The notes beneath the pieces were generated by a model, which had not been told where the DNA came from, made no database searches, and saw only the letters and a list, made by a program, of their open reading frames with translations. A stretch of DNA of 64,000 nt, taken from positions 1 to 64,000 of the forward strand of contig UQOJ01000001.1 in NCBI GenBank assembly GCA_900542635.1, read 5' to 3'. This DNA comes from an uncultured Collinsella sp. Lineage in GTDB: Bacteria > Actinomycetota > Coriobacteriia > Coriobacteriales > Coriobacteriaceae. Position 1 is the stretch's first letter; the number at the start of each line of letters is the position of its first letter. Shown here piece by piece: positions 9,144-16,822 of this stretch. The translations under genes were made by a program, and so were the position numbers.

Positions 9144-10076
9144 ATGGTGCAGGGCGCTAAACATATGAAGAGCGATAACGCTGCGGCCAGCGGCGGCTCA
9201 AGCCCGCAACCCAAGCCCAAGCCCAAACGTCGTCGCAAACGGCTGCCGCGTTGGGCCGACCGGCTCATCACCATCGTCATCATCCTTATTGGCGTGGGCC
9301 TTATGACCTGGCCGTGGATCTTGGACCGGCTCGAGGCCTCGGGCGTGTTCAACCAGATCAGCACCGTGTCCAGCACAGTGGACGCGCTCTCGGAAGAGGA
9401 GCGCGAGCGCATCCTGCTGCAGGCACGCTCCTTTAACGAGCAACTTGCCGGCGAGGCCACCGAGCTTCCCGCCGACCAGATCGAGCCCTACGCTCAGCAG
9501 CTTATCTTTGACCGCGACCCCATGATGAGCTGGGTCGAAATCCCCTCCATCGACGTGAGCATGCCCATCTACCACGGCACGAGCGAAGAAGTCCTTATGG
9601 CGGGCGTCGGCCACCTGGAGGGCACGAGCCTGCCGGTGGGCGGCACCTCGACGCATTGCGTGCTCACCGCGCACTCGGGCATGCGCAACCTGAGCATGTT
9701 CGACGACATCCACTCGCTAGAGCCCGGCGACCTAGTGCTGCTGCACACCATGAACAAGACGCTCGCCTACAAGATGGTGGACTCCGAGGTGGTGCTGCCC
9801 GAGGAGATGGAGTCGCTGACCATCGAGCCCGGCGCCGACAAGGTGACGCTCGTCACCTGCACGCCCTACGGCGTGAACGACCATCGCCTGCTGGTGCATT
9901 GCGTGCGCACCAAGTACAACAAGAAGGATGTCGACAAGCAAAAGTCGCTGGCCGGCCGCCACTGGGGCAAGCGCGAGTTTGCCGTGCTCATCGTGGTCGT
10001 GGCCATTGTGCTGTTGCTGCTGGACATCGTGATCCACACGGTCCGCAAGCGCCGCAAGGCCAAGGCCTCGGCATAG
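9144..10076 (+). CDS. Class C (pilin-polymerising) sortase
   Basis: 310 residues; ATG 9144 has GAGGAG about nine bases upstream. A basic N-terminal tail is followed by a membrane helix (about 41-60), the sortase domain, and a second membrane helix near 280-300 with a basic end, the two-helix arrangement of class C enzymes. Catalytic residues are visible: His177 (LTAHSGM), Cys239 in TLVTC (235-239), and Arg248 (DHRLLVHC). It likely links the lysine of the pilin motif in one subunit to the cleaved sorting signal of the next, outside the membrane. No housekeeping class A/E sortase lies in the window, so final wall anchoring must be done by one encoded elsewhere. Confidence 0.93.
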   Translation: MVQGAKHMKSDNAAASGGSSPQPKPKPKRRRKRLPRWADRLITIVIILIGVGLMTWPWILDRLEASGVFNQISTVSSTVDALSEEERERILLQARSFNEQLAGEATELPADQIEPYAQQLIFDRDPMMSWVEIPSIDVSMPIYHGTSEEVLMAGVGHLEGTSLPVGGTSTHCVLTAHSGMRNLSMFDDIHSLEPGDLVLLHTMNKTLAYKMVDSEVVLPEEMESLTIEPGADKVTLVTCTPYGVNDHRLLVHCVRTKYNKKDVDKQKSLAGRHWGKREFAVLIVVVAIVLLLLDIVIHTVRKRRKAKASA

Positions 10077-10089
10077 GGCATCGTTCAGA

Positions 10090-10124
10090 ACCACCACAAT
10101 GGGGACAGTCACCTTTGTGGTGGT
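10090..10124. repeat. Dispersed hairpin repeat (GGGACAGG family)
   Basis: ACCACCACAA(T)GG and CCTTTGTGGTGGT pair around the centre GGACAGTCA, 14 bases after the sortase stop. Same family as 1002-1033 and 43721-43755. Confidence 0.8.
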
Positions 10125-10134
10125 CGGGGCTTCC

Positions 10135-10199
10135 AAACCATCACAACATTCGATGAAAATCGCGATTTTGATGAAAAGCGTCGAATGTTGTGATGGTTT
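10135..10199. repeat. 19-bp perfect inverted repeat with inner palindrome
   Basis: AAACCATCACAACATTCGA (10135-10153) is the exact reverse complement of 10181-10199. The 27-base loop contains the palindrome AAAATCGCGATTTT (10157-10170). It immediately precedes a 21-bp tandem repeat. Confidence 0.85.
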
Positions 10200-10300
10200 T
10201 CGTTGTGGGCGGCGCGATTTTCGTTGTGGGCGGGACGGTTTTCGCTGCGGGCGCCGCGGTTTTCGCTATGGACGGTGCGCTTTCGCTGCGGAACCGCCGG
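10197..10300. repeat. 21-bp tandem repeat, about five units
   Basis: Units begin TTTTCG at 10197, 10218, 10239 and 10260, each 21 bp, with a 20-base last unit at 10281. The first half (TTTTCGTTGTGGGCGG and variants) is conserved and the last five bases vary. A period divisible by three keeps reading frames open on both strands, but no RBS or recognised protein supports coding. It lies just upstream of gatCAB. Confidence 0.85.
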
Positions 10301-10381
10301 CCCGCCGCCTGCCAGCCCGCCGTCCTCGTTACGTTTTCGCTGCATTTGGGTAAAGCACCTGCTCCAAGCGGCGTTGCCTTG

Positions 10382-10387
10382 TATACT
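10382..10387 (+). promoter_or_regulatory. Candidate -10 box of gatCAB
   Basis: TATACT at 10382-10387, 35 bases before gatC. No convincing -35 hexamer is visible. Confidence 0.35.
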
Positions 10388-10422
10388 AGAGCGGTTTATC
10401 TGTTATGCGGAAGGGAGCGCCT

Positions 10423-10734
10423 ATGGCACTCAGCGAGAAAGACGTGCGCGGCATCGCCGAGTACGCAAAGATCGCACTGACCGATGACGAGCTCACCCAG
10501 ATGACGTCCTACCTGAACGACGCTGTCCAGATGCTCGAGCCCGTCTTGCAATATGACTTGCCCGACGTGGAGCCCACGTTCCATCCCATCGGAAGCCTGT
10601 CCAACGTGATGGGCGATGACCTGCGCGAGCCCGAGCGCGACCTGCCGCTCGACGTTGCGCTCGAGAACGCCGGCAGCGCGCGTGACCGCTACTTCCGCGT
10701 GCCGTCCATTTTGGGAGAGGGGGAGAGCGAGTAA
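10423..10734 (+). CDS. gatC: Asp-tRNA(Asn)/Glu-tRNA(Gln) amidotransferase subunit C
   Basis: 103 residues. GatC wraps around GatA and stabilises the GatAB heterodimer that converts misacylated Glu-tRNA(Gln) or Asp-tRNA(Asn) to the amide form. Family features are the N-terminal helix pair (VRGIAEYAKIALTDDEL) and the extended C-terminal DLPLDVALENAG ... YFRVPSIL segment. ATG 10423 was chosen because GGAAGGGAG lies 5-13 bases upstream and the conserved sequence starts there; the in-frame ATG at 10405 overlaps that RBS. It is first in the gatC-gatA-gatB operon and its stop overlaps the gatA start (TAATG). Confidence 0.95.
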   Translation: MALSEKDVRGIAEYAKIALTDDELTQMTSYLNDAVQMLEPVLQYDLPDVEPTFHPIGSLSNVMGDDLREPERDLPLDVALENAGSARDRYFRVPSILGEGESE

Positions 10735-12248
10735 TGGCGCTGAGCTTCGATTCTCTTACCGCCGCCCAGATCGCCGCAGGCGTTGCCGCCGGCGACTTTA
10801 CCGCTACTGAGGTGGCCCAGGCCTCCCTTGCTGCCATCGAGGCGCGTGAGGGCGGGGTCCAGGCATTCCTGCAGGTGTCGCCCGAGCTTGCGCTCGAGGC
10901 CGCCGCGCGCGTGGATGCCGACCGTGCCGCAGGCAAGCCGCTGCCCCCGCTCGCGGGCGTGCCGCTGGCCATCAAGGACAACATGAACCTCGTGGGCACG
11001 CGCACTACCTGCGCTTCCCGCATGCTCGGGGACTACCAGAGCGTCTACACCGCCACCTGCGTCCAGCGCATGCTCGATGCCGGCTGCCTGCCCATGGGCA
11101 AGGCCAACATGGACGAGTTCGCCTTTGGTAGCTCTACCGAGAGCTCGGCCTTCCATCGCACCAACAACCCCTGGGATACCGAGCGCGTGCCCGGTGGCTC
11201 CTCGGGCGGTTCCGCTGCCGCCGTCGCCGCGGGCGAGGTCGCGCTCTCGCTGGGCTCGGACACCGGCGGCTCCATTCGCCAGCCGGCGTCGCTGTGCGGC
11301 GTGGTGGGCTTTAAGCCCACGTATGGTGCCGTGAGCCGTTACGGCGTGGTTGCCTTTGGCTCGTCGCTCGACCAGGTGGGCCCCTTTGGCCGCACGGTTG
11401 AGGATGTCGCGCTGGCCATGAACGCGCTTACCGGCGCGGGCCATGATCCGTACGACTGCACCAGCCAGGACTGCGCCGTCGACTTTACCGAGCATCTCAA
11501 CGACAGCATCGAGGGCAAGCGCGTGGGCATTATCCCTGCGTTTATGGAGGCCGAGGGCTTGACGCCCGAGGTTAAGGCCGCTGTTCAGCGCGCCGCCCAG
11601 GAGCTGCAGAACCAGGGTGCCGAGCTGGTCGAGGTCGACCTGCCGCACCTGGACGCCGCCATCGCCGCCTACTACGTCATCGGCCCTGCCGAGGCATTCT
11701 CCAACCTGGCCCGCTTCGACGGCATTCGCTACGGCTATCAGGAGGAGGGCTGCGCCAACCTGTCCGACCAGAGCTCGCTTTCGCGCGCCCACGGCTTTGG
11801 CGCCGAGGCCAAGCGCCGTCAGATGCTCGGCGCCTACCTGCTGAGTTCGGGCGTGTACGACAAGTACTACTATGCTGCGCAAAAGGCCCGCACGCTCATC
11901 ACACAGGACTACGACGCCGCGTATGCCAAGGTGGACACCATCCTCATGCCCGCCTCGCCGCGCACGGCCTTTAAGTTTGGCGAGATCAGCGACCCCACGC
12001 AGATGTATCTCTCCGACCTGTACACCATCTCGCTCAACATCTGTGGCAACGGTGGCATCTCGGTGCCGCTGGGCCTGGGCGAGGGTACTCAGCTGCCCGT
12101 TTCTGCCCAGCTGGTTGGTCCGGCGTTTAAGGACCGTCAGCTGCTCACGTTTGCCCGCGCCCTGGAGCGCGGCTTTGCCGATGCCGCCACGGGTGCGCCC
12201 GCGCTGGCCGTCGCGCCCGATTTTGCCGGGAAGGGAGGCGAGCTGTAA
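10734..12248 (+). CDS. gatA: Asp-tRNA(Asn)/Glu-tRNA(Gln) amidotransferase subunit A
   Basis: 504 residues, normal length for the glutaminase subunit. It releases ammonia from glutamine and sends it to GatB. The amidase-signature triad is visible: Lys in LAIKDNMN (near 80), the cis-Ser and nucleophile Ser in the Gly/Ser-rich GGSSGGSAAAV and SDTGGSIRQPA segments. The start overlaps the gatC stop by one base with GAGAGGGGG upstream; the stop overlaps gatB in the same way, so the three subunits are translationally coupled. Confidence 0.97.
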   Translation: MALSFDSLTAAQIAAGVAAGDFTATEVAQASLAAIEAREGGVQAFLQVSPELALEAAARVDADRAAGKPLPPLAGVPLAIKDNMNLVGTRTTCASRMLGDYQSVYTATCVQRMLDAGCLPMGKANMDEFAFGSSTESSAFHRTNNPWDTERVPGGSSGGSAAAVAAGEVALSLGSDTGGSIRQPASLCGVVGFKPTYGAVSRYGVVAFGSSLDQVGPFGRTVEDVALAMNALTGAGHDPYDCTSQDCAVDFTEHLNDSIEGKRVGIIPAFMEAEGLTPEVKAAVQRAAQELQNQGAELVEVDLPHLDAAIAAYYVIGPAEAFSNLARFDGIRYGYQEEGCANLSDQSSLSRAHGFGAEAKRRQMLGAYLLSSGVYDKYYYAAQKARTLITQDYDAAYAKVDTILMPASPRTAFKFGEISDPTQMYLSDLYTISLNICGNGGISVPLGLGEGTQLPVSAQLVGPAFKDRQLLTFARALERGFADAATGAPALAVAPDFAGKGGEL

Positions 12249-13924
12249 TGAAGGAGCTTTCCGAGGTCCTGCAGGATTGGGAGGCCGTGATCGGCCTGGA
12301 GATCCATACCGAGCTCACCGCACTCGATACCAAGATGTTCTGCAACTGCAAGCTTAGCCACGATGACGAGCCCAACGCCAACGTGTGCCCGGTGTGCCTG
12401 GGCCTGCCCGGTGCGCTGCCGGTGCCCAACAAGCGCGCCATCGAGAGCATCGTCAAGGCCGGTCTCGCCACCAACTGCGAGATCCAGCGCCACTCGATGT
12501 TCTACCGCAAGCACTACTTCTATCCCGACATGGCCAAGAACTTCCAGACCACGCAGGGTCCGGTCGCCTTTGCCATGTACGGCCACCTGGATCTGGACGT
12601 GACCGGTCGCGGTGCCGCCGAGCGCCCCGACTGCGCGTTTGGCGAGGCCGAGGCCCAGAGCCTGGCGAGCGCCTCGGCCAACGCCGAGGGCCTGTCCACG
12701 TCCATGACCTCTACCATGCGCGAAGGCAATCAGCGCGCCGGCCATCTGGCTAGCTATGACGCGTCCAACCTGCAGATGCCCGAGCGCCGCGAGGACGGTT
12801 CCTACACGGTGCCCATCCGCATCCTGCGCATCCACATGGAGGAGGACGCTGCCAAGATGGTCCACGTGGGCGGCGCCGAGGGCCGCATTACCGCCGCGGC
12901 CGAGTCACTCGTCGACTACAACCGCTGCGGCACGCCGCTGATTGAGCTCGTGACTGAGCCCGACTTGCGTACGCCCGAGGAAGCGCGCCTGTTTATGGAG
13001 AAGCTCCGTCGCATCTTTGTGACGCTGGGCATCTCCGACTGCTCCATGGAGAAGGGTTCCATGCGCTGCGACGGCAACGTGTCGCTGCGCCGCCGCGGCG
13101 AGACCAAGCTGGGCACCAAGACCGAGCTTAAGAACCTCAACTCGTTTAAGAGTCTGCATGACGGCCTTGCCTACGAGATCTGCCGCCAGGCCGAGGTGCT
13201 CGAGGAGGGCGGCATCATCTATCAGGAGACCCGCCACTGGGAGCCCAGCCGTAAGCGCACCGTGGTCATGCGCGTGAAGGAGACGGCCGACGACTATCGT
13301 CTGTTCCCCGACCCCGATCTGGCGCCGTTCGATCTGGACGACGAGTTCATCGACCGCTGCCGTGGCGAGATTTCCGAGCTGCCCGATGCCAAGCGTGCCC
13401 GTTTTGAGGCCGACTTTGGCATTAAGACGGCCGACGCCGAGCAGATTGCCGGCGACCCGGAGTTTGCCGAGTTCTTTGAGGCCGCCGCTGCCGGTATGGT
13501 TGGCAAGGAGGCCCAGACGGTCGCGAACCTGCTGGTGAACGAGATGATCGCCTACCTTAAGGGTGCGGGTGTCTCACTGACAGAGTCCGGCATTGCGCCG
13601 GCTCAGGTTGCGGCGCTTGCCAAGCTGCTGGCGACCGATGCCATCAGCTCTAACCAGGCGCACGAGGTCTTTGAGGCCATGGCCCAGACCGGTGATGACC
13701 CCAACAAGATCGTCGACGAGCGCGGCATGCGTCAGGTGAGCGATGCCGGCGCACTGCAGCCGATCGTGGACGAGGTGCTGGCGAACTGTGCCGATCAGGC
13801 GCAGCAGTATCGTGACGGCAACCAGAAGGTCATTGGCTTTTTGGTGGGCCAGTGCATGAAGGCGAGCCGCGGCAAGGGCAACCCGAAGCTCTTTAACGAG
13901 TTGCTGAGAACGTCGCTCTCGTAA
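12248..13924 (+). CDS. gatB: Asp-tRNA(Asn)/Glu-tRNA(Gln) amidotransferase subunit B
   Basis: 558 residues, longer than the usual 475-500 of the family. It binds the misacylated tRNA, phosphorylates the aminoacyl group with ATP and transfers ammonia to it. Family segments are VIGLEIHTEL at the N-terminus, the zinc-site cysteines (CNCKL ... CPVCLG), HYFYPDMAKNFQTTQ, and RCDGNVSLRR; the C-terminal YqeY-like helical domain binds tRNA. A roughly 50-residue stretch between the kinase region and YDASNLQMPE is where the extra length appears. Last gene of gatCAB; a conserved long inverted-repeat element begins six bases after its stop. Confidence 0.96.
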   Translation: MKELSEVLQDWEAVIGLEIHTELTALDTKMFCNCKLSHDDEPNANVCPVCLGLPGALPVPNKRAIESIVKAGLATNCEIQRHSMFYRKHYFYPDMAKNFQTTQGPVAFAMYGHLDLDVTGRGAAERPDCAFGEAEAQSLASASANAEGLSTSMTSTMREGNQRAGHLASYDASNLQMPERREDGSYTVPIRILRIHMEEDAAKMVHVGGAEGRITAAAESLVDYNRCGTPLIELVTEPDLRTPEEARLFMEKLRRIFVTLGISDCSMEKGSMRCDGNVSLRRRGETKLGTKTELKNLNSFKSLHDGLAYEICRQAEVLEEGGIIYQETRHWEPSRKRTVVMRVKETADDYRLFPDPDLAPFDLDDEFIDRCRGEISELPDAKRARFEADFGIKTADAEQIAGDPEFAEFFEAAAAGMVGKEAQTVANLLVNEMIAYLKGAGVSLTESGIAPAQVAALAKLLATDAISSNQAHEVFEAMAQTGDDPNKIVDERGMRQVSDAGALQPIVDEVLANCADQAQQYRDGNQKVIGFLVGQCMKASRGKGNPKLFNELLRTSLS

Positions 13925-13929
13925 ACGGG

Positions 13930-14068
13930 AACCCGGGAGCCCCGGCAGGGCGGGTGCTTCCTCAAAATTTCGAACAGTCCTGCGCAAGACGAAGGCCACA
14001 TTAAGTGGCCTTCTTTGCGTGCGGAACTCATTTTGAGCAAGCACCCGCCCTGCCGGGGCTCCTGGGTT
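13930..14068 (+). repeat. Long inverted-repeat element with conserved core (copy A)
   Basis: 30-bp arms (13930-13959 and 14039-14068, one mismatch) enclose an inner hairpin GAAGGCCAC/GTGGCCTTC (13991-14013). A second, differently armed copy lies inverted at 34581-34714. Shared by both are GGAGCCCCGG arm ends, ACAGTCCTG, a 9-bp hairpin closed by CAC-ATTAA-GTG, and GCGGAACTC. The element starts six bases after gatB. Confidence 0.85.
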
Positions 14069-14180
14069 TCGTGACGACTCGGCCGTTCGGGTCAGGCGGG
14101 CTGATAGGAAAGATGGTGGCGTAGGCGCAAAATGCGCCTCCGCCTTTTGAATGTGATGAAAGTGTGGCGAAATGAGCTTA

Positions 14181-14255
14181 AAACTTCCGTAAATGTGATA
14201 AATGTCACGTTTTGCCTAGGGTAAAATGTGGGAAATATCACGTTTACGGAAGTTT
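14181..14255 (+). promoter_or_regulatory. Operator-like inverted repeat upstream of the DUF4143 ATPase
   Basis: AAACTTCCGTAAATGTGATA (14181-14200) and its near-perfect reverse complement (14236-14255, 19 of 20) flank the likely promoter region. The left arm overlaps TGTGATAAATGTCACG (14194-14209), which has the TGTGA-N6-TCAC form of a CRP/FNR-family site, and a similar TATCACG half-site lies in the right arm. Confidence 0.6.
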
Positions 14256-14274
14256 CTTTGCGGGAGGTTCGGTC

Positions 14275-15639
14275 ATGCAGCGAGATATCATTGCCAAGCT
14301 TAACGCTTGGAAAGCGTCAGAATATCGTAAGCCGCTTATCCTTAAGGGGGCGCGCCAGGTTGGAAAGACGTGGGCGCTTAAGGAGTTCGGCCGAACCTCG
14401 TACCTCAATTTTGTGTATCTGACGCTCGAGGAGCCGTCACCTGGGGTACAGAGCGAGTACGCTCAGTTTTTCGAAGGTACGCGCGATCCTCGACGGATCA
14501 TCTCAAATCTTTCCCTGGCACTTGGACAGCCTATCAATCCCGGCGAAACGCTGCTTATTATTGATGAGATCCAGGATTGTCCTTCTGCAGTCGGCGCCCT
14601 TAAATACTTCTGTGACGAGGCCCCCGAGTATCACGTCGCATGCGCAGGGTCTTTGTTGGGCGTTCGCTTGTCCCGTGAGACCAGCGCTTTTCCGGTGGGA
14701 AAGGTCGAGTTCATGGAGATGCGCCCCATGAGCTTTTCCGAGTTTCTGAAAGCCGAGGGCGCTGCAAACTACGACGAATACCTTGGCGGCCTGGATCAGA
14801 TCGAGACAGTGCCCGATTTCTTCCATGTCCGTCTCGTCGAGCATCTTCGTCGTTATTTTGCATGCGGCGGCATGCCAGAGGCTCTTGGCCGGTGGGCGGA
14901 GACGGGCGATATCGTTCAGGTCGATAAGGTGTTGTCTGATCTCTTGGATTCCTACGAGCGCGATTTTGCCAAGCATGGTGGCCGTGCGCAGTTCGCCAAG
15001 CTTTCGCAAATATGGAACTCGATTCCAGCTCAGTTGGCGCGCGAGAACAAAAAGTTCGTTTGGGGTGCGGTGCGCGAGGGGGCTCGTGCTCGAGAATACG
15101 AGGATGCTCTGGAATGGCTTGCCGATGCTGGGCTCATCACGGCGGTTCGCCTTAATGCTGCCGGTGGTGTGCCGCTCTCTGCGTACGATGACCTCAAGGC
15201 ATTTAAAGTCTACTGTCTTGATGTCGGCTTGCTGCGCCGCATGGCAAGGCTGGATGCGTCCGCTTTTGCCATCTCGGATGCGCTATTTTCGGAGTTCAAA
15301 GGTTCGTTTGCTGAGAACTATGTGCTTCAGGCATTACTTTCACAGTTAGATGCTGCTCCGCGTTATTGGACAAACGAGAAGCCGAAGCACGAAGTCGATT
15401 TTTTGATTCAAGTCGGAAACGAAATCGTTCCCGTCGAGGTCAAATCGGGAGAGGTCGTTCATTCCAAGAGCCTTAAGTACTATGCCGACAAGCATGCGGA
15501 GACGACTCCATTGAGGGTCCGCTACTCACTTAAGAACCTAAAGCTCGACGACGGGGTGCTCAACATTCCGTTGTATTTGGCTGATCGATCTGTCCCTCTT
15601 ATCAAAAAGGCGCTTGATTGTGCGCATCTTGACGTTTAG
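14275..15639 (+). CDS. AAA-type ATPase with DUF4143 C-terminal domain
   Basis: 454 residues, start at ATG 14275 after GGGAGG. The N-terminal AAA_14 ATPase domain has Walker A GARQVGKT (about 25-32) and Walker B LLIIDEIQD. The C-terminal DUF4143 region contains EVDFLI ... VEVKSG, the acidic-Lys pattern of PD-(D/E)XK nuclease folds. These proteins are widespread and multiply copied in gut bacteria; their cellular role is not established, though a link to mobile or selfish elements has been proposed. The gene is monocistronic with an elaborate inverted repeat upstream, and its codon use is less GC-biased than neighbouring housekeeping genes, in line with acquisition. Confidence 0.85.
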   Translation: MQRDIIAKLNAWKASEYRKPLILKGARQVGKTWALKEFGRTSYLNFVYLTLEEPSPGVQSEYAQFFEGTRDPRRIISNLSLALGQPINPGETLLIIDEIQDCPSAVGALKYFCDEAPEYHVACAGSLLGVRLSRETSAFPVGKVEFMEMRPMSFSEFLKAEGAANYDEYLGGLDQIETVPDFFHVRLVEHLRRYFACGGMPEALGRWAETGDIVQVDKVLSDLLDSYERDFAKHGGRAQFAKLSQIWNSIPAQLARENKKFVWGAVREGARAREYEDALEWLADAGLITAVRLNAAGGVPLSAYDDLKAFKVYCLDVGLLRRMARLDASAFAISDALFSEFKGSFAENYVLQALLSQLDAAPRYWTNEKPKHEVDFLIQVGNEIVPVEVKSGEVVHSKSLKYYADKHAETTPLRVRYSLKNLKLDDGVLNIPLYLADRSVPLIKKALDCAHLDV

Positions 15640-15703
15640 ATCCTGGGTGAGCTGACGGGCGGCGGCTAATTAATCGCTCCGTTACGGCCAGGGAGCTTGG
15701 GCC

Positions 15704-16708
15704 TTAGCGATGCTTGCTTCGCCAAGCCGTGGGTGTCATGCCGGTGTATTGTTTGAAGGCTTGGGCGAAGGCGGCCTGCTGAGGGTAGTCGAGCCGCTCT
15801 GCCACCTGCGCTATCGTGAGCGCGCTATCGGCCAAAAGGTCCTGTGCTCGCTCCATGCGGCGTCTGCGAATGTAGGCGCCCAGGGACTCGCCGGTTTGGG
15901 CCTTAAAGGTGGCGCATAGTTTGGAGCGGCTTGTGTAGAGTCTCTCGGCCACCTCGTTGATACCCACACGTCTGCCTTTGTCGAGCGCGCGCTCAATCAT
16001 TGCCGTTGCTTCTTCGGCAATGGTTATGCTGACGCGTGTGTCTGCCGCCTGCCGCGCCTGCTTGTGGGCCGCGCGCGAACAGGCGAGCTCCGCGACCATG
16101 GTCTCCACGATGCCCTGCATATAGACGTGTCCGCCTACGGTGCGGGCGCGGTCCTCGTTAATCCGGTGGAGCGTGCGGCAGATGGCGGATGCTGCCTCCT
16201 CGTGCCATGGCTCGGCAAACGCCTCAAAGATTCCCGCGAACTCGGTGGGATAGCGGTGCTCCAGTTCGTCAAAATATCCAGGCAAAAAGAGCACCGAGCA
16301 CGAGTGATAAAGCTCCCCCGCAAACAGCGGGCTTAATTCCTCGCCACAGCTATCTTGGATAAAGCTGCAAACGGCATTGTTTGGCCACGGTCCATGCAAG
16401 GGTTTAATGTTCGCGGGTGTTATGCCAGCCTCGGGCATGCATGTAAGTGTGGGCGCGCTGACCTCGCTCACGCAGGCGTATGGCTCGGGTGTGTATTCGG
16501 TCAGGTACATATCGTGCGTCGGGGTGATGAAATGCTCCATGACGATGCAGGCAGGAGAGAGGGGCATGATCCATGCGCGTCCGTGCGCCCGATCGTTTGC
16601 CACCTCGCCGGTAAAGACGGCGCCCTTGCCGGTAAGCTCCAGGCCAAACTGCTCAAATTGCGGTGCGTAGAGCTCGGTTATGTCGGTCGCTGCCCGCCGT
16701 ATTTGCAA
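15704..16708 (-). CDS. AraC-family transcriptional regulator
   Basis: 334 residues from a TTG start at 16708 (AAAGGGA upstream). The N-terminal about 220 residues are a sensor domain I cannot assign. The C-terminal about 100 residues hold the AraC double helix-turn-helix: first helix pair GINEVAERLYTSRSKLCATFKAQTG, then LTIAQVAERLDYPQQAAFAQAFKQYTGMTPTAWR. It is divergent from the ABC transporter pair, separated by about 110 bp containing two AAACGTCC-like direct repeats (16710 and 16730 areas), so it most likely controls those genes and itself. Confidence 0.88.
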   Translation of the reverse strand: MQIRRAATDITELYAPQFEQFGLELTGKGAVFTGEVANDRAHGRAWIMPLSPACIVMEHFITPTHDMYLTEYTPEPYACVSEVSAPTLTCMPEAGITPANIKPLHGPWPNNAVCSFIQDSCGEELSPLFAGELYHSCSVLFLPGYFDELEHRYPTEFAGIFEAFAEPWHEEAASAICRTLHRINEDRARTVGGHVYMQGIVETMVAELACSRAAHKQARQAADTRVSITIAEEATAMIERALDKGRRVGINEVAERLYTSRSKLCATFKAQTGESLGAYIRRRRMERAQDLLADSALTIAQVAERLDYPQQAAFAQAFKQYTGMTPTAWRSKHR

Positions 16709-16822
16709 AAGCGTCCCTTTCCTTTGCAGAAACGTCCGCGCCTGGCTCGATTGTGTGCCTTGGCTAACATATCAATGATAAGTTGATTGAGGTTAACTCT
16801 CAAGCCGTTAGAAAGGAATCTC

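Noticed and set aside
10197..10487. Repeat-rich small protein from the 21-bp units (FSLWAAR or NENRAAH repeats)
   Set aside because: Open in several frames only because the period is a multiple of three. No RBS and no family; overlaps the gatC promoter region.
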